A DNA stretch of 64,000 nt, taken from positions 2,046,001-2,110,000 of the forward strand of contig JAYXKI010000004.1 in NCBI GenBank assembly GCA_037892935.1, written 5' to 3'. Below are positions 22,731-31,589 of this stretch, piece after piece (position 1 is the stretch's first letter; each line of letters starts with the position of its first letter). Below the pieces are notes generated by a model. It made no database searches, had not been told where the DNA came from, and saw only the letters and a program-made list of their open reading frames with translations. A program made the translations under genes and the position numbers. Source of the DNA: Phlebopus portentosus (lineage: Eukaryota; Basidiomycota; Agaricomycetes; Boletales; Boletinellaceae).

Positions 22731-24087
22731 TATCGAGCTGACCCTAAATGGATGAATAAGGGATGAGTGAAATATACTCTCAAGATAAACACTCACTGAA
22801 TAGCGATCCTATAATAAAACAGCACTCTCTGCCAAGCGATCCAACATCCTGTATGAAAGAACCCAGTCTTCCCTTTCCAACTTCCTTCAGACGCCATCTA
22901 CGTTTATAACTTGGTATAGAATATATAAGCCTCTCGAATTGTGCCAGCGCTTCTGCGGATGATGGGCGTTCAGTCGGTATTTCTTGGGTCATGATCTCGA
23001 TAAGAGGGATCAGGAACTTCGCGTTTGAAAATTTCTACAGAAAGGTCAGAAGTTAGGCAGTGATGATTTGAACTTCCATACTGTTGTAAAATTGCGCTTG
23101 AAAACATTCCCTAATATGAAGACGTCGACTGGGAATGGATCATAACGGTTGAGAGGCAATAGTTCCGGAACTTCTCTATCGAGTCCATTCACCCCAGTTA
23201 CTAAGTGTTCTTCACCAACTTGAAAACGGGATGATAGTCCGAAGTCTGTGAAGTAATACCTTACAGACGGAACATCGCTTCGACGCCGAGGGCGTGTTGG
23301 CACTCCACGTTCATCAAGGTTCCAGACACTCGCATGGAATCCGTTTGGAAACATTCCGGCGCCATCGAACATGATATTCATATCAGAGCAGTCCCTGGGA
23401 GTATCATATCGTCAGTTCAGTTTATTCGATCTAACACATTATCTTCACCTATGTGTTACACCAACGCTATGCATGAACACCAGCCCCTGTATGATATTTT
23501 TAACAGGACACGACAAATGAGTAGGAATGGCAAAGACGCACCTCCAGAGTCTGCTTCATGAAGTCAAGCATTTCATCCACCCTAAAAAAAGGAGGCTTAT
23601 TGAACGGGCGAAGAAGAGGCATGACAAGAAATTCCAGATTTGGCACAGATTCCTCCCTGATGACGTCCAAGATGGGAATACAGTGATTCCTAGGATCCTT
23701 TGCTAGATCGGGAGATGAGAGGAATGTCCCGATGGATGTCTCTGTCGAGCCTCGTCGGACAGCTTTGATGATCACTTTCCTTCCGTCCGAGATTCGCGTG
23801 GCATCGATTAGCTTGGGTACCTTTTTCCTCGTCAGTTGACGACGAGGTGAGAAATCATCACCGACGAGACTTACTGGATTGAACAGGGAATCTTCGCAGA
23901 GCAACGGTCTCTTGTTCGTGTTCAGCCAGGACGGTACCCAGCCAGGTCTAAATCGTGGACGTAGAAGGTATCCAAGTTGCTCAAGCATTTTGAAGCGGTC
24001 TCTCCAGACAATCTCCTCTGGTAGAAGATCGCGAGAGATGCCATTCCTACGGACGTCCTTGCCTGTGTGAGGAGTCTTGCCTGACAT
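22731..24087 (-). CDS. Family-A kinase B1 (unit 1)
   Basis: Start MSGKTPHTGKD at 24087. The frame is open further upstream, but M[S/P]GK is the first Met conserved in all three copies and sequences before it diverge. Exon 1: EEIVWRDRFKMLEQLGYLLR, PGWVPSW, LLCEDSLF. Exon 2: VPKLIDATRISDGRKVIIK with the ATP-binding Lys, then DPRNHCIPILDVIREES and VMPLLRPFNKPPF. Exon 3: GLVFMHSVGVTHR, cut within the Arg codon. Exon 4: DCSDMNIMFDGAGMFPNGFH, VRYYFTDFGLSSRF, VTGVNGLDREVPEL and RYDPFPVDVFILGNVF. Exon 5: FLIPLIEIMTQEIPTERPSS and an IQDVGSLGREC stretch. A small sixth exon ends SARYSK-TAG at 22731. All catalytic residues are intact. It lies divergently, about 310 bp from kinase D1. Substrate unknown. 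Confidence 0.85.
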
Positions 24088-24398
24088 TAGGTGGTAGTGT
24101 AAAGGGTACCGTCTGAAGCTGCTTCGACAAGCGAGCCGTATGGCTCGCTCGCGCTCGCGGACCATGGGAATTGATTGCCATTTAAATCTTTTTTGTTCTC
24201 GATTTGAAATTGGATGCCAGTTGAACACTGAACACAATCCTCCTCTCACGGCTCGATTGCAGTGTGTTTCAAGAGATGTCCGTTGCTAAGTTCCCTTTAT
24301 CTGTGCAACTTTTGTTGTTGTAAAAGAGGGAGGCAACTTAAGGGGCCTCCGTCGACCAGGGACTGAGATGAGCTGGTCTAATCTCCCTCAAACTAGAC

Positions 24399-27177
24399 AT
24401 GAAATCGTCAGAGCATGCTTTGGTACGCAAAGAATTCTATTCGAGGTGTTTTTCTGGCGCTCATGGGTCAATTAATAGGATAAACAGCTGATTTTACAGC
24501 TCGACGATCTTCAACTTGAGCGTTCAAGAACTGAGTCATCGTACATGTTTGGAGGTAAAGATGAAGCGGATACAGTCTGTGCCTCCTTGGGAGTTCAGCA
24601 TGAAGAGTGCGGGTGCTTCGCAATACTTTCACAATCCTTCTTGACCTCAGAGTTAGGGTTAGATCCAACGTCGAGGAGGCTCTCAGCTTCAGTGGGAAAT
24701 CCTTCGTCCGTAGGCTCAAAAAACGTATTCCCGGTAGAACAGATCGGTACATTCAGGAAAAGGATGTCATTCTAGGAGTAGCGGAGCGCCTAAAGGAGCA
24801 ATATAAGGTAGTCTAACTGACATTATCAAAGTTTTGCGAAATAACATTAATCGTACAGCTTTCTTCGATTATTCGATCCTCATTCGAAATGATCTCCAAA
24901 GTGGCTTACGTGACAAAACCACCGGTGATTACGGACGCCTATGACAAAATTCGACGCACCGAGTGGAAAATGACAGGCAAGCGAATCATGCTGTACTACA
25001 GAATTTTTAACAGCTTACTTTTGTGGTAGCACCTGAGCACACATCAAACGTGGCCGAGACACGATCAACGCCGTGGGATATTCTACGATACGATAAAAAT
25101 GTATTTGAAGACTGGTGGAAAAAAAGACTTGCTCTTTGCAGACTGTCTGATCCAGGTTGTAACTATCTTCCTTGATGCTAATATCATCTGACCTCTGTAT
25201 AGTGGAGCCAGAATGGAAAGACATGCAAGCCCTCTGTAGCGCACTCATCCTCTTATTTGAGCATCTCCTTTCCTCGGTGAGTTTCAATGCATACTAGTAG
25301 TGTGCATCGCTCACAGGTAATCCGCGTGTAGGAGCTGTCCGATAATCCTGTACTAAGTACAGATGTAGAAAAACTTTTGGATCAGTTAAAGTTGCTTGGA
25401 AATAGCTTCTACCAGCTCTTGTCGTATCCAGAATGCTTCTCCTTTACATCGTGGATATTTGGGTACGCCGCTGCGTGAGTGTCTAAGGCTTCTCCAAATG
25501 TTATTCTCTATAAACGGCGGACTTTTTTGTGCACATTAGGCTGGTCCATGTTGCAATTCAGTGCGTGGTAACGATCCGTATTTCTTTCGGTAGGCAATAT
25601 GAAGACCCTTGTGACAATGGAAAATCTCTGGGATACTATGGCCGACAAGTAAAAAGTCTATGCGTCATTGTCGACGACATCTTAGATACGACTGATGTTA
25701 GTTTTCATTCTATTAGCATGCCGATTACTGACGTTGACACCCATAGCTAATCCTTCGTGAAGCTAATAAACCAGAAAGAAATGCTGTGGTTCCAAAAAAC
25801 GCGCCGGGGACTGTGCAACCGATTTCATCGAGAATGTCGCAGAAAGCAGCGAATAAACATGAGGTCATAAAAGCTCAGGAACATTTGGAATTCTACAAAT
25901 ATTTCGATGTCAAAGGTAAGGTCCCTATCTCTGATCAGTGGGCGCATTACTGAGCAAAATCAGATATCAAATGCTTTGGAATACCTGAAATATCACTAAC
26001 CTCAGGAGAAGGTCGCCAGATAGGTTTTGGATCCTCTTCCGTAGTTTTTGAGCGTCGCGTGCTTGAAGGAACGAAACGCGTGAGTCAATTTCAGCTTCAT
26101 TGCACCATGATGCTCACATCAGTTTACAGTTCGCCGTCAAAGAGCCCAGTGGAGTAACTGCCAACAATCGGGACACACTTTGGAACGCAAGTCACAAATC
26201 AAGTTCTTCGTTCCGAGGATCGTACTTATTTGTGTTCTATGAACAGAAATTCGGAAGGGAGGCGCAAGTGTGGAGGTTGTTAAAGCACGATAATGTCCTT
26301 TCGTTGAGAGGATTTTGTCTCCTTTCCAACGATCTTCCGGGACTCGTGATGGATGCTCATCGCTGGAACCTCAAAGACTTCGTGAAACAATGTTATCCAT
26401 CATCACGTCAAAGGTTGGAGTTGGTACGTTATGCACCAACTGGTCGAGCATCACTAGGAAATACTGACAGTAATCAGCTCCATGGGGCCAGTGAGGGGCT
26501 TTCGTACTGTAAGAGTACTTTTATAATATGTGTTACATGCTGCTTCAAATATCTGCTAGTGCATTCTGAAAACATTGCCCATGGCGATTTGCGTGCTGTG
26601 AGTTCAAAATCGATACGTCTCTCTTCACATGTTCTGACATAGTTAAAGTGTAATATCCTCGTAAAAGAAAACACCCTGAGAACAGGCTTCTCGGCTCTTC
26701 TAGCAGATTTTGGTACCGCTTACTTTGTAAATGGCGCAACGGATCCTGCAGTAAAGGAAACAAAATTCAAAACCACGCATGACCAAATTGGCAACGTGGG
26801 TTGGCTTTCTCCGGAACTTCTGAGAAAAACAGCGAGCCATGATGAAGAAGACGACTACCCGTATATTTCGATTCCAGGCGATGTCTATTCATTTGGCTGT
26901 GTCTTTATAGAGGTGGGTGTACGAGCAGGACAGAATATCTGTCAACTAAATTTTTTGTTAGGTCATTTTCGAACGCGATCCATATCAGGGGTGCAGTTCA
27001 GACGAAGAAAAAAAGGAGAAGATACTCCAAGGCTTGCTACCTGCATCGCTGGAGGAAACAAGCAGTATCTATTATGGATTTCTTCGTTCACTTTGGGACT
27101 CGATACCTGCACGACGTCCGACTGCAGAACAGGCAGCCGACCGGATACTTATCTTTCTGCGAAACGATAATTTATAA
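24399..27177 (+). CDS. Non-RD TKL kinase D1 with helical N-terminal region (unit 1)
   Basis: ATG 24399 gives MKSSEHAL, intron, then DKQLILQLDDLQLERSRTES. A long multi-exon N-terminus follows: KSFVRRLKKRIPGRTDRY, VTDAY-type motif, STPWDILRYDKNVFEDWWKK, EPEWKDMQALCSALILLFEH, GKSLGYYGRQVKSLCVIVDD. It is probably all-helical and no domain was recognised. The kinase domain starts GEGRQIGFGSSSVVFERRV, then FAVKEPSG (Lys), KFGREAQVWRLLKHDNVL, RGFCLLSNDLPGLVMDA, LSYLHSENIAHGDLRA-CNIL, LLADFGTAYFVNG, LSPELL and GDVYSFGCVFIE. It ends at TAA 27177. HGD replaces HRD, keeping the catalytic Asp but not the Arg (non-RD). One intron uses a GC donor (26187). It converges with E1, with about 120 bp between the two stop codons. 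Confidence 0.8.
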
Positions 27178-27297
27178 CATTTTTTGATTCGCATAATAAA
27201 CATTTCGCTCAAGCACTCTAATTGTTACCTTTTCCGTTATCAGTTCCCGGACAAAATTTTATGATTCTAGCGACAGAGCTTGCTAATTCATTTACAT

Positions 27298-28521
27298 TCC
27301 TCTATAGCGCATAGTTTCCAATAAAGTCCTTCTGCTGTTATCCTCTCGGAGTGATGGGCCCAGCACATCACCATCAGCGCCCAGCAGTCATCATCGATGA
27401 TGCAACTTTCTGGTCGTGGAGGACACCTTCCTTGTAAAAGCTCCGTACCAGCAGCACAATCACCCCATGGATCAGCTTTTTGAAGTATCTACAGACTGCG
27501 TTACCGCCCAGCAAAATTATGAAGTAACAGGAAGCCTCACCTCCAGAAACGTACAGCCAAATGACCAGACATCTCCTGCGCAGGTCGGGTGAGAATAGTC
27601 AATCACGACATCGTCCGTCGTATCAGAGCGCTTGACGTATTCCGGTGGGGTCCACGGCATACTAACAGGCGCTGATGTTCCCCCTGTAATCTGTACTTCG
27701 GTTTCCATCTCGAATAACTTCGTAGATCCAAAATCTGCAATCCGAGCTCGATATTTCTCCTTCGCAGACGAGGCGACGGTCTCGATAAGGATATTACTCT
27801 AGACAATATATTAATGAGACACACAGGCTCGCGAACTGGCGGACTTACAGCTTTGAGGTCGCGGTGAATAGCAGGAGGTTTGCGCAAGTGCACTGCAGGT
27901 CAATTCATATATATTTGCCTGGAAACATATGAAACAGCTTACTATAATGCAATCCATTCGCCACGTCGCGCATCTTTTACGGGTCGACATAAGGCAGTGG
28001 TCATCATTACAGGGAAAACGTTGCTTACCAACTGAAGCTTCACTTTAAGGCTCACATTTCCTTCATTCACAAAGTTTCTCAGATCCCCTGAAGAATAGAA
28101 CGGCATGACGAGAGAAGGAAAGGCCTGGGTTTGCAATGTCGGGATGAAACCGAGAAGAGGGACAAGATTTGGGTGAGCTCCTAGTGATGTCCAAATCCGA
28201 CTTTCCCGCTTGAAATACTGTAATGAGTTTGTCAGAAGCCCTTGCCCTTAGAGTAACTTCTTGAAATTAAACCTCAACAAGGAGCTTGAGACGTCTCTCT
28301 GGATCACTGGATCTCGATGCGTACTGCGGGTTAACAAGTTTTACAACGACATCACGCTGTCGAGTTTAGTCAAGTGCAAGGAATTTGTCAGCATATACTC
28401 ACCTTGCTGCCAGCCTCAGTTGTGAGCTCTCCCTTTCTTATTGTAGCCCGCCTTCCGCTTTTAAGGGCACCTGGATCCATCTTGATCCTATTGAACTCTT
28501 TAATGCTCCAACCCCGCAACA
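27298..28521 (-). CDS. HRD-type TKL kinase E1 (unit 1; 5' exons unresolved)
   Basis: The confident part begins after the acceptor cattcccag at 28521 and reads LRGWSIKEFNRIKMDPGALK, ATIRKGELTTEAGSK, DVVVKLVNPQYASRS (ATP-binding Lys), ESRIWTSLGAHPNLVPLLGF, FPSLVMPFYSSGDLRNFVNE, MRDVANGLHY, PPAIHRDLKA-SNILIETV, ARIADFGSTKLFEME, MPWTPPEYVKRSD, CAGDVWSFGCTFLEV, and a C-lobe ADPWGDCAAGTELLQGRCPP, DDDCWALMVMCWAH, ending at TGA 27298. HRD, DFG and Lys are complete, so it should be active. The start codon is not settled: ATG 28480 lies within the Gly-loop region, and real 5' exons probably extend to about 29100, next to the duplication junction. Its native upstream flank has been replaced by HeLo sequence. 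Confidence 0.72.
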
Positions 28522-29124
28522 CTGGGAATATGCGCTACTAAATCAACTCGTTAACATGAGGTTTGTTTGCTACGCACATTGTGGTATGTGAATCCTGATA
28601 TTGACCCTATCCATGTCGGTAAAAACGTTCCGACTGAGAAATAAGAGACTGTCTGAGATAATCTGGGAGGGTTCTGAGGCCGTCGTTTAAGGTGCCCGCT
28701 ACTCCAACGTTACAAACTTGACTACAGAACACATGTCCACGTCAGTTTCATCAATAAACTGCAGCGTGAGAGAAAACGTACTTGGTGTCCAGTAATCAAT
28801 TGAAGAGAAACGGAAGCAAATTAAGACAACGCGTGCTACTTGCACTGCATAATTGTACATCGGGACCCATCATTCCCTTTGTCTCCGATGGCAATCGAAA
28901 AAGTATTGGCAGATGACTATACTGGTATCAGTATCTGGAGATGAGACCCTGCCCGATCTCGGGCACATCAAATCGATCAACCAAATGATGGACCTAGAAA
29001 GTATTGTATGCAAACGAAACAACGAGCCAGGTTTTCCTTGGTGCAGAGACGACAATAAGCATCGCCAATGAAGAAGTCGATGGAGCGGAGATCATTGCAT
29101 TGAAGTACTTTTCGTTATCTCTTT
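28522..29124 (-). other. Probable 5' exon region of E1
   Basis: Minus-strand frames conserved in all three units include EEQGHAVKRDNEKYFNAMI, SLAMLIVVSAP and FVSFAYNTF-type text near the right end, and GLRTLPDYLRQSLISQSERF nearer the kinase. They look coding, but the splice pattern could not be fixed. Units 1 and 3 have TAG after AYNTF where unit 2 has GAG, and unit 2 has about 18 extra bases near 35890. Confidence 0.4.
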
Positions 29125-29643
29125 TCACTGCATGCCCTTGTTCCTCGGTGCTAATTTGGACAAGAAGTTGATCTGACGACATCCCATGGCGAGATACGCA
29201 ATTTCCGATGCGAATTTCCCAACCTTCGAACGTCTGAAGCGAGATAAAGGTTCCAACTTATACTTCAGCATCAGCCTTTCTGCTATGTTCTGCGCCATGC
29301 GGGCCATGAGAATCCTGCTGTTCGAGTGCGTCGTAATCTGCAATCGTATGGTCCAATCTTCAACTACTCGTGCCGTGGTCAACATCGCATTATATGCGTG
29401 TAGCACAGCTTCTTCAAGGAGATACTGCTGCTGAGAGTCGACAGCTGCTATTCCAGACTTCGTGGTATCGACATCGATAAACGACACGTAGTAGGCGAGT
29501 TTGCGGCTCCCAAAACTGGCTCGTTTGATGGCCTCCGTATGATTGGATTGTAAATGCCTGTACGCTTGCACAGACCTGCACGTCTTTACGACCCCTTCGA
29601 CAATCGTCGGGAAGGACAGAACGAGACTTACGAAGTCGGCCAT
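29125..29643 (-). CDS. HeLo-only chimeric ORF (unit 2), 172 aa
   Basis: From ATG 29643 the first 159 codons are identical in translation to the HeLo-like part of the 584-aa gene, ending GCRQIN. At the repeat junction the frame runs into sequence from the far side of the unit and adds FLSKLAPRNKGMQ before TGA at 29125. The kinase-like half is entirely absent. The promoter and start region upstream of the ATG are duplicated with it, so transcription is plausible. If stable, the product would be a free HeLo-like domain. Known HeLo proteins such as HET-S act at membranes and cause cell death when activated, but that activity here is speculation. It could instead be a transcribed remnant, or a 5' piece spliced to kinase E1 just downstream on the same strand. 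Confidence 0.6.
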   Translation of the reverse strand: MADFVSLVLSFPTIVEGVVKTCRSVQAYRHLQSNHTEAIKRASFGSRKLAYYVSFIDVDTTKSGIAAVDSQQQYLLEEAVLHAYNAMLTTARVVEDWTIRLQITTHSNSRILMARMAQNIAERLMLKYKLEPLSRFRRSKVGKFASEIAYLAMGCRQINFLSKLAPRNKGMQ

Positions 29644-29928
29644 TGTGCTGGACGATGTGCGACTGAGAACCCTGATGCGGGAGGTTGAGATTTCATGTCG
29701 ATCAAGCGAGGTCTATATTACTGTAAATCCAATTACAGTATTTCCGGTTGTACAGTAGATATATGCATCCTATTCTTTCTTTCAGTAATTTCCATCGAAC
29801 TGTTCTTTATTGTCTCGGATTGAGAAGGGCGTCAAGCAACGTAGAGAATGACAAGTAAATAAATTTGTACACGCCGAAACAGTCGCGATAGAGAAACAAA
29901 CATAAGCACGACATGAAGGACTGATCAT

Positions 29929-31292
29929 CTACTTAGAATGTCGAGGTGACTCTAAAAGGATGAATAAGGGATGAGTGAAATATACTCTCAAGATAAACAC
30001 TCACTGAATAGCGATCCTATAATAAAATAGCACTCCCTGCCAAGCGATCCAACATCTTGTATGAAAGTACCCAGTCTTCCCTTTCCAACTTCCTTCAGAC
30101 GCCATCTACGCTTATAACCTGGTATGGAAGATATAAGCCTCTCGAAATGTGCCAAAGCCTCTGCGGCCGATGGGCGTTCCATCGAATTTTCTTGGGTCAT
30201 GCTCTCGACGAGAGGGATTAGGAAACTCGCATTTAAAAATTTCTATCGAAAAGTCAGAAGCTATGCAACGATAATTTAAAGTTGCATACCGTCGTAAAAT
30301 TGCGTTTGAGAACATTCCCTAATATGAACACATCGACTGGGAATGGATCATAACGATTGAGTGGTAACAGCTCTGGAACTTCTCTGTCGAGTCCATCTAC
30401 CCCGGTAACCACTCTCGCTTCGCCATCAGCAAAATGTGATGATAATCCGAAGTCCGTGAAATAATATTTCACAGACGCGACATCGCTCCGACGTCGGGGA
30501 CTTGTTGGCACTCCACGTTCGTCAAGATTCCAGACACTTGCATGGAATCCATTCGGATACATCCCGGCACCATCAAACATGATATTCATGTCCGAGCAGT
30601 CCCTGGGCGATCATATTGTCAGTTCAGCTAGTCGCAATTAGGCAGAATCATCACCTATGTGCTACACCCACATTGTGCATAAAAGCGAGGCCCTATGGAA
30701 AACTCAACAAGCAGATTATAGAGCAGAAGGCACAGTAAAGACACACCTCTAGAGTCTGCTTCACGAAGTCAAGCATTTCGTCTACAGAGAAGAAAGGAGG
30801 TATATTGAATGGGCGAAGAAGTGGCAGGATAAGAAACTCCGAGTTTGGTGCAGATTCATCTCTTATGACATCCAGGATGGGCACACAGTGGTTTCTGGGG
30901 TCCTTTGCTAGATCAGGGGATGACAGAAAGGTTCCAATGGATGTCTCTGTCGAATCTCGCTGGAGAGATTTGATGACGACTTTCTTCCCGTCCGGGATAC
31001 GAGTAGCATCTATGAGCTTAGGTACCTGTTTTTACATCAGTCACTGACGACAAAAAGAGTTGCAGTCAAGGAGCTCTACCGGATTGAAAAGCGAGTCTTC
31101 GCAAAGCAAAGGATCCTTGTCCGTATTCAACCAGGATGGTACCCATCCAGGCCTAAATCGTGGACGTAGCAGGTATCCGTGTCGTTCAAGCATTTTCTGC
31201 CGATCTCTCCAGACAATTTCATCAGGCATAAGATCATATGAGATGCCATCATCTGGGACATTTTCATCCGAACGAGCAGTCTTGCCTGGCAT
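29929..31292 (-). CDS. Family-A kinase B2 (unit 2)
   Basis: Start MPGKTARSDENVPDDGISYD at 31292. Same six-exon structure as B1. Exon 1 EIVWRDRQKMLERHGYLLR; exon 2 PKLIDATRIPDGKKVVIKSL with ATP-binding Lys, DPRNHCVPILDVIRDES and LPLLRPFNIPPF; exon 3 GLAFMHNVGVAHR; exon 4 DCSDMNIMFDGAGMYPNGFH, VKYYFTDFGLSSHF, VTGVDGLDREVPEL, RYDPFPVDVFILGNV; exon 5 MTQENSMERPSAAEALAHFE. The last exon ends SPRHSK-TAG at 29929. The 3' portion is almost identical to B1, while the exon-2 region differs more, suggesting patchy conversion. Motifs are intact and the gene is probably functional. It lies about 290 bp upstream of the HeLo-only ORF on the same strand and divergent from D2. Confidence 0.85.
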
Positions 31293-31589
31293 TAGGCAGT
31301 AGTGCAGAGGGGTAGTTATGATGAAGTTGCTTCGACAAGCTGGCACATGGTTGCTGGCCAGACGGTGGGAAAGAATTGCCATTTAAATCGTTTTTGTTCT
31401 CGATTTGAAATTGGTTGTCAGTTGAACACAATCTGCTTCCTCTCATGGCTCACCTGCAGTGGATCTCAAGGGATATCTGTTGCTACGTTCGGACTATTTG
31501 TAAACCTCTTTGTTGCGGGGAGGGGCAACATAAAGACGTTGCAGACCCGGGAGTTGGGGTGTGCTAGTCCGATACTCCTCGAACGAGAA

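Larger units (their letters stand above)
21964..29166. repeat. Tandem segmental repeat, unit 1 (about 7.2 kb)
   Basis: Starts inside the HeLo-kinase gene at the sequence gttgatctg and ends where the same sequence recurs (29167). It contains the HeLo start, family-A kinase B1, non-RD TKL kinase D1 and HRD TKL kinase E1. Spacing between the shared breakpoints is 7,203 bp. Confidence 0.9.

Noticed and set aside
23500..24249. Longer upstream start for kinase B1 (about 54 extra codons before MSGK)
   Set aside because: The three copies diverge upstream of M[S/P]GK, while similarity is strong after it; the upstream openness is probably chance.
29125..29760. The HeLo-only copies as simple assembly duplications
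   Set aside because: Units differ from each other by substitutions and indels (about 10% in unit 3), which identical mis-assembled reads would not show; long-read confirmation would still help.
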